NCBI RefSeq assembly: GCF_037975245.1
Contig: NC_092574.1
Coordinates: 21,291,713 to 21,355,712 of the forward strand
Length of the DNA: 64,000 bases
Direction: 5' to 3'
Origin: Apostichopus japonicus
Taxonomy: Eukaryota > Echinodermata > Holothuroidea > Aspidochirotida > Stichopodidae
Below, piece after piece: positions 14,201-27,077 of this stretch (the stretch's first letter is position 1; every line of letters starts with the position of its first letter). Position numbers and translations under genes: made by a program. The notes beneath the pieces were generated by a model. It made no database searches, was not told where the DNA came from, and worked only from the letters and a program-made list of their open reading frames with translations.

Positions 14201-17200
14201 ATTATTCCCTGATTTGTTGATTGATTCTTCACTGGGCCGTTGTTGTCATCAGCTGTTATATGGTTAACAAATAAAATTACAAAATTATTCAACGATATAT
14301 ATTTTAGTCTGTCACATATTACATGCTGTGCAAGAGGTCCGATGTTTCCCCCCCTCCATGGTATAGTAGCCCATGTATGCTGAGTAACTTCTAGAAATCA
14401 AAAATTCCTTTTCTACATGGAATGACTTGGAATAATTGCTGCAAATTATAAATGATATCCTGCGATCTTTTGAGATGACTTCTGCCGGTCCAGGTCTATA
14501 CTTCGATTCACCTCCAGACTAGATCGTTTAATGGTTTGACACGAACACACGCACCCACACACACACACATAGTTAAGTCTTGCCTATATTGTACTAGCAC
14601 ACGCTCTCCCTACACAGTGTACTTCCTATAATTACAGTCAAAGTATAGGATATTCGAAAAGATAATTAAGCAATGATCATCACATACGATGCATTGCCAC
14701 GACCCCATTAAACACGATCTTAATATATCCTGCCTAGTTTTAATATCATTGATACATACTGTAAGATGACAAGATGTTAATTGTTCATCCCAAAACCTAA
14801 GATTGAATGGTTTTTTTTGTTTTTTTTTTTAATTTACAGATCTGTTATAACTCTTACGCCAGTGTTTATAGATAGTGTCAGTCATTACAGTATTAATATC
14901 ACTACAACTACAAAAAAAAAGTGAAAAGAGAAGAAACTATTCAGTATTGTACTTTGTCAGCTTTTTATTATTCAAAATCGATCAAAACTAATCATCACAC
15001 ATTTTGCTGTTGATAATGAATGAATTCAGAAACCCAGATTTAGAGTGAATTCCAGTGAAAGTACTTTGAAGCACTATGGTTCGGATATGAAATCGTTTCC
15101 TGTGCTGTATACTAAAAGGCTAAATATTGAAAAATATAGATTGGGGTCTATGGATTAACGTAACTGTATATTCCATTTATTTTTGTATCGCACGCAAGAC
15201 GGAGAAAGAAAGAAAATTGTCAAAAATGGCCAAGGAGTTTTGGCGGATAATATTGCTCTAGCAGTAAGATACTAGTAATATTATTTGCAAATATTTGAGG
15301 ACTCTTTGCAGTATCTGGAATGATATTATTTTTTCCCCTCCTTCATAAAACAGCAAGCAGTTATTTCATATTGTCCTGAAGTAACAGTATAAAGCAGTTG
15401 GAAGTAGGTCAGTTGAAATAAATTGAATATTTCCTTAGTCGGATATGTTCTAGTTCTGATATATGCAGACGTCTACAGAAACAAACATTTTTTTTGGGGG
15501 GGGGGGCAGTTTATATCTATATTTGAGCAGGAATAACAGTATTTCACATTAGACCTCAGTGAGTCTGAGGTAATTGCTCAGTTCATCTTTATTTTTAGAT
15601 TAAAAAATTGGGCCAGATGAGCATGGGCTCAGACTGAGAAGGCATGATGCACCTCATTGCATCTAGGCTACACGATATAAACACATAAATTAACTGCTTA
15701 TCTGGAGAAATTTTAAATGCTATGTCAGCTGTCTTGGTGGCTTTATAGCAGTTTGGAAAGCCCCCAATATTATCTGGTCCAGGCTCCAGAGACCTAAAGT
15801 TGATATGTCATACATTACCATGGAAACCAAATTTTTGGATTGTTCCACTTTCTTCACTATATGTTCGAATGATCTAGTACTTGTTGTGTGCAGCCTAACA
15901 TATAAACCTGTATAGAAACTAGGTGTCCTATAGTATTAAACTTAACAAAACAGTAATGCTTCAACTTTATAAAGGTTTGCAACCCTCGAATCTCCTTGAT
16001 TTTGATCCTTGGTCTGGCAAGATTTCAATTTTTTTCTTTTCAACGGATAAATAAAAGAGAGCAATTTATGATGGCCATTATCGCAAAAATGCAGGGAGCT
16101 CTCTGCATCCTGACTTATCGTTATGCATTATAGCCGTGATGAATGAAGTTATTACGAAACTATTGAATATCAAGCAAGACAGAAAAGATACTTTCTCAGC
16201 TGATAAAACAGTCAAATTTTTTTTTTCTTTCTCGGAGAAACATTAACAGTGTCGATAAGGACTGACAGGTGATTTATTTTGAAGCTACTGTGGAAACAAG
16301 TCAAAGTAAACTACACGTTGTCGTGGTACGTACATTCACTGCATGAGACAGCTGTTTAGATGTAAGTTACGATCGAACGGGTAACAGAGCTCGGAGTCGC
16401 TATGTAAACCTGAGACGACCTTGCCAAACATTCTTGACCTGGATGGAAAGATAATAAACATCCCTCTCTTCATCATCAATGGAACAAATCTTCAATCCTA
16501 CTCTCCAACCAGTATCACTTTAGGCACCGGAGAATAAAAAACACTCATACGTACCTCGTTCAAATGGCAAACGAACGCTTGACATTTGATTCATTGCGTT
16601 GTGAATGATTAATGCATAGTGTATAGATGATACATGATGGACAATAGCCCAGAGTGAAAGTCCTTGGTAGAAAAGATAAAAAGGCCGGAAAAAGCTCACC
16701 ATCGGTAAAATGGCCAAACATTAACTAAAACTGCAGACTATGATCGAACCATTGGTATTGATACAGATGAATAAAGACTGGTAATAAAGAGTCGGTCAGG
16801 TTGCCGGGGGAGACAATCTGTTAATAGTCGTTAGGGAAGAAGAATTTTGACCTCTTCTTTGAAGTAGCCTATGTATTAAAGGCATTGAAGACTCAAACCG
16901 TGTTCCGCCGTCTGAAAAAGTTAACTCTCCGTTGCTTGCAAGTGAAGGTTTTTTTCTTGTTGCTACAAAATGCAGACAGTAATGAAACGTGATACCTTGT
17001 TATCTTTTATCTGGACCTTAGATGTCCATCGCTGCTATGTACACTGTGTTGTGGGTAATGACCATAGCTGCATGTATTGACTGTACACTACTTACCGACT
17101 GTAGCAAGCTGTGAGTGTATTTTCTGGGATCGATGGTGGTGTCTAACACCACCTCACCTCATTCGAAACTAGGTCAGATTACCGGCAGGAGACATTTCTT

Positions 17201-20200
17201 TGTGCCCGAGTCTTCACTCCCTTTAAGGATTTTGCTTTTAGAAAGAATGGTCTTTCCTTCTTCTGTTAGACAAGCTTCTTGACCAGCCTACGTCCATATA
17301 CATTGCTACAAATCAGATGATGTTCTTATTAGCTAATTTCGTCCACTTGGCAATGGTTACCTACAAACTGCAATTAGTATGCATAGATCATGTTGTGGAA
17401 TATCCCTTTAAGTTGCACAATAATGAGTTGACATATGTGTGAGCAGCTGTACAGCTGTCAGCGGGCCTGTGCATGGTTCTGAGTTGCCTGAGGAGGTTTC
17501 AACATATATTTTCCCCAAAATATACTAAATTTATTAGCATTTATCAGTAGATTACCCCGCTTGTCATATTGCCTATTTTAGAACTCCTGATGATCCACAT
17601 ATATATGGTTACCCTATAAACCTTCCTATATCCTGTTCTAACCCCCCCTCCCCTTCCCCCCTTGTCCTTCCCATCTTCTTCGGTCTCCCTCTCAATTTTT
17701 TTTTCTTTACAAATTGACAATTAGTTTGATTGAGATTATATCAAAACTAGCAAATATTAGAAAAGATATTTGTATGTATACATATTTATATTTCTCACTT
17801 ATATGAAACATTTACAATATATTACTCCCAAATTAAAAATGTTAAAAGTTTTTCAAAATTACATTTCCTGGAATTTTTGCCCCTCCAATTTTTTTCTTCT
17901 TTCGTGATGTTGATGAGCTTTCAACATGAGCATAGTTAAATATGTCTCATAAACAAAAAAATTGCTGCTTTGAGAGTGGCTGTCTTAGGGATGCTTGAAG
18001 TTTTAGCATATAGGGAGGCCAGCTTTATTTAACTTGTTAGCATATTTGTGTGCGATACTGACGATCTAATTGCAAGAATAATGTTTGTTCCCACTAACAA
18101 GTTTTGAGGAGGGATATGTTTTCGTCAAAATGACCATCATGTTGAGTTTTGTATTTCATCATTAATAAAAGCCATGAAGCAGCATCATTATTCATTAATA
18201 AACATGATCTCTTCATCTTCCCATTTTTTTCTCTCCCTCTCTCCTGCTTCTCATTCTCCTTCTCCATCTGCTAACTCATTACAGAGAGAGGTAACGTAAA
18301 CTTCCGTCCACTTGGACTGTGTCTTTTGATGTGGTCAGATTTATCGCGGAATTGTGTTTTTTTTATTTTTTTTATGTATCTCTCTGTTTCAACAACTATC
18401 TGGCAGTAAACTAGAATTATCAACAAAAAAAAAATCTTATTTTGCATGAATGTGTCCTGTTGGACCATGTCCTTGATCTGCATGAAATCTGTTTATCACT
18501 CTTGATCCATCAGAACCCTTCATTTTTATATCCCTTTGTCATGAGTCATGAATATTCATTTAAAATGCTTGTTTAATATGTATCTCTCTGTTTCAAGAAT
18601 TGTCTGTCAATAGCTTAATTATCCCAGAAAACTTGTTTTTGCATGAACGTGTCGTGTAGGACCATGTCCTTGATCTGCATGATAACTGTTTATCAGTCCT
18701 GATCCATCAAAACCCTTCATTTTTATATCCCTTTGTCATGAGTCATGAATATTCATTTAAAATGCTTGTTTAATATGTATCTCACTGTTTCAAGAATTGT
18801 CTGTCAATAGCTTAATTATCCCAGAAAACTTGTTTTTGCATGAACGTGTAGTGTAGGACCATGTCTTTGATCTGCACGAAATTCCTTTATCAGTCCTGAT
18901 CCATAAAAACATTCATTTTAATATCCCTTTGTCATGAGTATTCATGAATATTCATTATCATGCATGTTAATATGTCGAGAAATGTAAACGTCTCATCACT
19001 TTCAATGTGCACAGTCGGTCTATACTCGGCTCATCTCTATTTCTCTGCATATTTGTAAGAAACATTATGTAAACTTGTGTATAATTAGAGCTTTCAAATG
19101 TAGGTCTACTAGAGTTAATGTACAAATTAAGTGTATAATTTTATTCTCAGTGGGGCCATATGTGTGTGTGGGGGGGGGGGGATATAAGGTGTCGCTAAAA
19201 TATGTCAGTGCATGTAAGAGCTTTCTTTAAAGGGGATTTGACAGAGAAAAGCTTGAAGGGAGTGGGCATGGGATGGAGGAGCAGAGAAAGGTGGAACGTG
19301 GGTGAGACAAGTGGTTAGAATGTTTGTGCAAGAGCATTCCATTTTTTCATGGAAGTCTGTGTGGGAGTTTCCAGAAAATAGTAAGGAACTCTACAATATA
19401 ATTTGCCTGTGAGCAATAAAGAGCTCTATATACCATCGAATGACTCACTCTTTTTAGCTGAAGTCACTGTAGTACATGTCTCCCTGTTTACCTGCTTTCT
19501 TTGACTTTAAAATAATTGTAAATTCACAAGTTAGAAACGAATCAAATCTGGGGAAAAAGTAGAGTAGCGTTCCTAATGATGAAAACAAACAAAATGAAAG
19601 AAAACAAATGAGATGAATTTCCTCTTCTTTTCTCAGTTTCCGGCCTTTTTTTTCCCTTTCTGTGTTCTCAGTTGAAAACTGCTGTTGATATATGTGTTGA
19701 TGTCTTATGCTTACTTTACCATGAATGTATATATCTTTGCATTTTCCAATTGTTGCTTTGTTCGTTTTCCCCTTCATTTTCTCCTTTCTTTATCTATATC
19801 TTTTTACCTTTTCCACTTCATTTACATTTTGAAAAAAATAAGAAAGAAAAATAGTATGACTGAGTCAACGGGGTTGCCATGGTTACAGAACAGTACACTT
19901 GTGTGAATGTTTACACGTAACATAAGAGAGAGGGCCAGACGTGGATGGAAGATCTACGAGCGATCTTTTTGTTTATCTTCAGGATGTCAGAAGACAGAAA
20001 AGTAGGTCTGTTCAAATATGGATGATGCTACTATTCAGAAATAATTGACTTTTATCGGGAAAAATATGGTCAAAATAAATATTGGAAAAATTCCAAGTAG
20101 AAAAATTCAGCATTTGCATGAGTAACATTTTGTGATGCAATTTATCACCAGTTAGCGAGGTATCATTTGGAGATGAGACCACCAATGATATGGTTTACTT

Positions 20201-23200
20201 ATAGTCTATAATCCTAGGACGAAATATTCTCTTGAAAATAATATAAATTCAGTTCCTACTTACATCAGAGGCTATTATATTTAGAGCGGTGCGAGTTGTG
20301 TTTTGTTATCTTCACGAAAATAAATGATATTTTGCTGTTTGAATTTGTAAAGAAATTTTTGAGCTTGTCCGGCTGGGACGTGGTGAATTTTAACAACAAA
20401 ACCAAGAGAGGTTTGCAAAACATTAGTCGACATCATGTTATATAAACAAGAACTTGTTTGTGGGATGAGGGGGGGGTGAGTAAATCTTCTGAAGTAATCT
20501 TTGCACTGTAATATGTGACTGATGGATGTAGGATGGGATTGTGGCAGGGGGTGGGGGGGGGGGTAGAGTTAAGGATTATATCATCCAAATCATACAAATT
20601 CATCTTGGAGGGGATATTTTGTAATTGATCCAAAAGGGTAGAAAAATAATTTCCAACTGAACTTTTTTTTAGAATTAGTTATTATCAAAGAAACCATTAA
20701 CATTGTTTTGAGCTAAATTTTTAATCCCGGTATTTCCCATTGTACTGTAATTATTGTGTATGGAACACACAGATAATTCACAACTCCAGTGACAAACATA
20801 AGGACACACAGTTCTATACACAGAAAGAACTTACAAAAATAATTATTCTCCAGACACATGTGTGCGTACTATTGTTTCCACTTAAAATTTGTCTTCTTTT
20901 TTCTCCTTTTTTTCTTTTGCGTTTTCCGAAATTTAATTTTGCATGCTGACATCTTGAATCACCAAGTCATTTCTGTATAGCTCTGTAAAATATCTTTTTT
21001 TTTTTTAATTGATGTGTTTTTAATTTTTCAGTCTTTTGCAGATTTATGTACTTCAAATTTTTTTCACAGCTGGTTGATCATGTGTATAGCTTCTGTAATC
21101 GATTGGTACGATAGTTGTCCTTATCTTTACTAAGAGGAATGGCCGGACACACATGTCTCTGTCTGAAACTGTTAGAAGTTTCCTTCCTGTTAGTATGCTG
21201 GCTTATTGAATATCCTTAAAGGGAGGCAACAAAAAGAACCTTTCATAAATGTAATCTTCGATTTGATTGTTTAAAGATGAAACTATTCCAATCCCAAGAA
21301 ATATGACCACCAAATGGCTGAAGACTAGTTTAACAGTCAGAGGGGTTGATTAATTTTCTTATGTCTCGTTAAATACTAGAGTAAAACCTAAGAGAGCCAT
21401 ATTTAGGGTTCTAGAGGTGCCAGATAAATATGAAACTTGCTCATACAGGCCCAAAGCATGGTTGGGCTTGGCCGCCTGTAGACTCTCCTGTGTGAGCTCA
21501 ATTCTATTTCTGCACCTGACGATGGTTGTTCCTCAGAAAGCTTTCTCACCCCCCCACCCTCCATTAGTCCTGCCCAACCCCCTTATCCCAAAAACTAAGT
21601 GATAGTTCCATCTCACTGTAGTTAAGACAACCGCAACAAGAACAATACACATTTTGTCAGTAACACACCCTTTGGACGTATTTGGAATATTGGACTCTCA
21701 TGAACGTTGTTTCTTCTTAAATTACTCTCTCACTCACTGAAGACCACGCAATATTTGCTGTGCTGCTTTTCAGTATTCATAATTCTTGCATCTAATATTC
21801 ACAACTTCTAGCACACTCTGAAGACAGGCTTAGCATGATAGAATTAATAACTATAGTTTCCTTTTTGACCTTTCCTTAATCCACATCAGAGATTGTAAAC
21901 AGATTCTTCATGAGTACTTTTTCATTTTTAAGTGTTTTTTGTATGTTTTTCCATTGTTTATTCTTTCACTTATCACTCGAGTTCGGCTCCACGCAGTTTT
22001 GATTCCTTTAAAAAAAAAATTAAACCGTGGTTTCTTTTGCCAAATCAAACAATTGGGTCCCTAAGTCAACACTGTTTACGCTACCAATCAGTGGCTACAA
22101 CCGGTCTGTTAACGAGCGTGTTGATCTGTGATCGCCTCTTCAAAGAACACTAGATAGTTTTCAAGATGGACATGTGTCGGTGCCTACACGTCTGCATGAT
22201 ATTGACTTTCAATCTTAACGTTCTTTGTAGAGAAACTTTGTTAATCAGTGAGAAATTGATCGAAAAATATCAGTGGTCAATCTTCGGTATATTAGTCAAG
22301 GAATGAAGATTATGGTGAAAGCAACACTTTAATATTAGTAGCTCAACTCATTTCGTCAGTATCAAGTGATGGAATAGTGAAAGAAAGAAAGACATCATGT
22401 ATTAAAATGTTATTAAATGAGGTATACATAAATTGTGTAAACCCACATGGGCAAAGGAGGATCCACTCAGGGGGAAGGGGGAGGGGTGCACAATGCATGT
22501 CCCATTGGCAAAGGGCAGTGGGACATGTGACTTTGATTTGAGGTGAAAGAAAATCACCAAAGTTAACCTGAAAGCTTTTCGACAAAATGGACCTCAAATT
22601 ACAATAATTGAAAGTTTTTGGACAACAGGATACTTCCGATAAAAATTGTATTTTTTTATACATATTTTAACGATAGGACCCTCTTTTAATCATATTATAG
22701 TAATAAATCTTTACAAAAGTTTCTCAAAATTGAGTGCAGGTATTTGGTAGTTTTTACGCAGAAAATCAGTGGATTCAAGTTAACTCTGCTTGAAAATTTA
22801 GATTCTTACTTTCTAACTTAATTCAGTCTCCCCCCCCCCCCCCACACACACACACACACATACACACAGGGATTGTTAGGAAATTTCCAGAGGATTTTGG
22901 ATGTGCTAAAGGCCTAAGGCAAAATATTTTTCTAGACCCTTTGAAAAACTTGTTAGAAAAATGATTCTTTTTAGAAAATTAAAGTTCTGCTTGTCCTCCC
23001 CTTACCACTGTGACCCCTCCACCACTCCTAGAAAAGCATTTCCCTAAAGAAAAATTGTCTAGCTACACCCCTGTCATTATGTCAGTTCCCCAGATGCAAT
23101 ACCAAAACTCACTTGGAAAACAAGAATTTTATGACCTCAAATCAACATGTTTGAAATGCATTACAAATGTTTCCAAGAAAAATTATGTTTTCATGTCATC

Positions 23201-26200
23201 CCAAGGATGCTCTATTTGTTTTATATGAAGTTAACAGAACAACTGCTGGTTGAGTTATTAGAATTTATCAAATAATGGTTTGACATTACTCTGAGAAAGC
23301 CATCAGCAAGATCAGTCTAGGAAGCATAATAGCGAAGCTGATTAATATCACGAAAACCGGACTGGCAATGATACAAAACAAAAGTAGCACTCAAATATTT
23401 CTTTCTCCTTCCACTATAACATAAAGTAACTAAAATTCTGACTAATCTAAAGTCATCCTCTATTAAGAAAAACTATGACATTGGAGTTTTGCTCAGCCGC
23501 GCCATTTTCATATTTACAGTTCCGTTCGTCCCTCCATTGCCACAGTGTATCTATTACATCGCAAAAAAAAAACTTCCGTTTCAGATGCACGTCGATTATC
23601 TGTTTGTTAGCTACTCCGTAGACCATTGATCGTTAATAAATTTGTCGTTCATGAGTATCAAGGCAATATATGTTGGTTTATTGTTCAGTCTTGCACCCCG
23701 CCTCCCCACCCCCGAAACATTGTTTGTTTTGTCGTCTTCACTAAACCTTCCTTGTCGACACGCCGCACCGCTCGTACGTGAGGCGACGACAAAGAAAGTC
23801 ATTTATTAGAACCTGGTGTACGGTCTGAACCCTCCCTGGATTTTGTTACCATGTTTAGTTTTTATATCATGCAACAGGGAGTTTCTTCTCCAGATAATCA
23901 AAATATATATCACTGGAGATTGAAGAATATCATGCCAGTACATCAGTTGCAGGTTTAGTTTGCCAGTATCGTAAAAATAAGACGTTAAGACGAGCAGTTT
24001 ATGTTCAAAGGTTGCGCCATAAATCAGAAATCGAGGATGGAACATTCATGGATTGTATCAATTAAAAATAACTCAGATAGCATTTTTCATTCCAAGATTT
24101 GAGGGAAGGCAGTTGATTTAATAGGTTTTTGTCTTGTCTTGTATGCATTTCTCTTTGCTTTTCTTTTCTCTTCTGGTTTGTGTGGTTTTCTTTGTTTTTT
24201 TCTTTACTTCATGAATTGATCTAGCTCAAGACATAATTTGTGAAGGGAAAAGAGATCTTTTTATGCTTAGGTCTAAAAACCAAAATAGTAGGCGAAATCT
24301 TTTATCAGCGTTTTATTTTATAGTTGTTGTTTTTTTTTTGCAGTGTAACTCAAATTTAATCTAATTAACACCTACCATGTGAATATTTGTACCTAAACCT
24401 CCAATGTTAAAGTGATATGCATTAGAGTATCTAAAAAAATGTTAATATTGGTATATGCCATCAGAGCTTTATAGGTCACACGTCAGTCTTTGTTAATGCA
24501 GGCCATGTTCTAATTTTATAAAACTTGTCATATTTGATTCATCTTCCATGGATGGATGAATTCTATGCTTTGAATAATTCAACTTGAGAACAAATGTCAA
24601 CGGCACCGATGGATCAAATTCACCAAAACAAGATAAAAATGAAACTTTTGAGTTTCTCAAGATCTCATCATCTTACAAAGGTTGACTATCATCCCAAGTA
24701 AACATATACAAAAGCCTATTGTTATGCAAATTACAGAGACTGATGTTTAGACATGTGATCTGAATTCCACCAATGGCAGTGTTTAGTTATTAGTTCTTCA
24801 GCTTATCCTTCCTCTCAAATCTCCCCCTTTCCCTATCCCACATCCCTACCCCCCCTTCCTAGTCCCTACCTTCCCCTTCTGTAACCCTGCTCTCCTCCCA
24901 TCCCCTTTCTCTCTGGTTTGGACCAATCATAATGGAAATTTTTATGCTCGTACACTGATTAATGAATGGAATAACAGCGATATAAAGAACATTTGACTTG
25001 AATATATTCGTGCAGTAATTATATACAGTATACCAAACATCAACTTTTGCTTAATTCCCTCCTCACCTTGTACCCATCTCTCCGGGAATCAAGGAACGAC
25101 AGGTGGTTCGAGATAAGATACCGTAAATTAGATGTTTAAATACAAATACTTAATTCAGTCTACCTTTGACAGTCATGAGCCTTTTTCCGCGAATTCGTGG
25201 AATATCTGTGATTTCTTTTCTACCTTGGGAACAAAAACTATTATCCTAACACACTGAAGCATACTCAAACTGGAGTCTATACTGCAATTTTTACAAAGTT
25301 CTGAGATTTTTTTTACCCCAGGCTCATCCCTGCTTTGAAAGTTCATATCTTGACATCTCTTGTTGTTACACACACACAGAGACTTTGCCTACGTCGCCCG
25401 GGACAAGGTGACCCGCCGATACAAATGCCACGTATTCCGCTGCGACATTCCCGCCAAGACCATCGCCAACGCCCTGCACGAGATCTGCGCCAAGGTCATG
25501 AGCGAGCGTCAGAAGGGGAATACCATCTCCATGGTGACGCAGGGGCAGATGATCAGACAGCAGCAGCAACAACAGCTGATGAAGATGAAGAGCATCTCGT
25601 TGGACAGCAGCAAAGAGACGAATGCAAACACAGGTATTGTAGCAATGAACTGACATGAGTTACGAATGCAAACACAGGTATTGTAGCAATGAACTGACAT
25701 GAGTTACGAATGCAAACACAGGTATTGTAGCAATGAACTGACATGAGTTACTAATGCAAACACAGGTATTGTAGCAATGAACTGACATGAGTTACTAATG
25801 CAAACACAGGTATTGTAGCAATGAACTGACATGAGTTACGAATGCAAACACAGGTATTGTAGCAATGAACTGACATGAGTTACGAATGCAAACACAGGTA
25901 TTGTAGCAATGAACTGACATGAGTTACGAATGCAAACACAGGTATTGTAGCAATGAACTGACATGAGTTACTAATGCAAACACAGGTATTGTAGCAATGA
26001 ACTGACATGAGTTACTAATGCAAACACAGGTATTGTAGCAATGAACTGACATGAGTTACGAATGCAAACACAGGTATTGTAGCAATGAACTGACATGAGT
26101 TACGAATGCAAACACAGGTATTGTAGCAATGAACTGACATGAGTTACTAATGCAATCACAGGTATTGTAGCAATGAACTGACTTGAGTTTAATACCATCA

Positions 26201-26990
26201 AGTCAGCTGAGTGTGTTTACAGTTTGATCATACACACAGCCCATATATATATACACATTAACGGTTTGAAACCACGACACAGATGTAATATTGGTTGAAT
26301 GTTTCTTGTTGTTGTTTGTTTGTTTGTATGTTTACTAAATTGATCATGTCCATATGTTAACCACCTCATATATAGATTATAGCAATGCTTAAAAGCTATA
26401 CAAACCAATTTATTAGCTTCTTTTTTTTTCCCATTTCTCTAGCCAAATTGTTATTTGGTATCTCTGAGAAGATCCAACCATTCAGCTTAATGTAACACTT
26501 TTTTTTAGTTTTTTTTATAGTAAACATGTGTATTCCAAGTTTGATAGAAAAATAGAGACGAACAATGCGACAATGTTGCAACTTTATTCTTACCTATGTC
26601 TCTGTGGTGATATTTCTGGCTAAGTAGGTGCATATAAATGTAGCGTTGCTGTATAATATCAAGGTCAGCATCTCTAGCAATCTTCCATGCAGAGAGCTCT
26701 TAATTCCCAGTGAATCCATCTCGAGCGACAGCAATTCAAAACATACCAGTATGAAATATTTCACATATGCACCCCCCTGGGTAGGTTTGTTCATTCTTCA
26801 TGTAGATAGCATTGCTATCTAGGTGTAAGGAAAATGGAGGCCTCATGCAGCGAGTTTGCTGCTCTCTCCTTGGTGTACACCTGGATTATAAATCTTTGGA
26901 ATTGTTATGCTGTCAATATTCTTTCATAGCTATATAGCCAGCTATTGTCCATTCAAAGTACACTATTGAAAGATATCTGACCATTCTCTT

Positions 26991-27077
<87 letters not shown>

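Noticed and set aside
19454-19906. Overlapping frames on both strands, 60-107 codons
   Set aside because: Phe/Leu- or Lys/Glu-rich translations of pyrimidine-rich intron sequence.
25509-25744. Several overlapping - strand frames with repeated Cys/Val peptides
   Set aside because: They are antisense of exon D and of the 44-bp tandem array.
25618-26189. CRISPR-like reading of the 44-bp array
   Set aside because: Units are contiguous with no spacers, and this is animal DNA.
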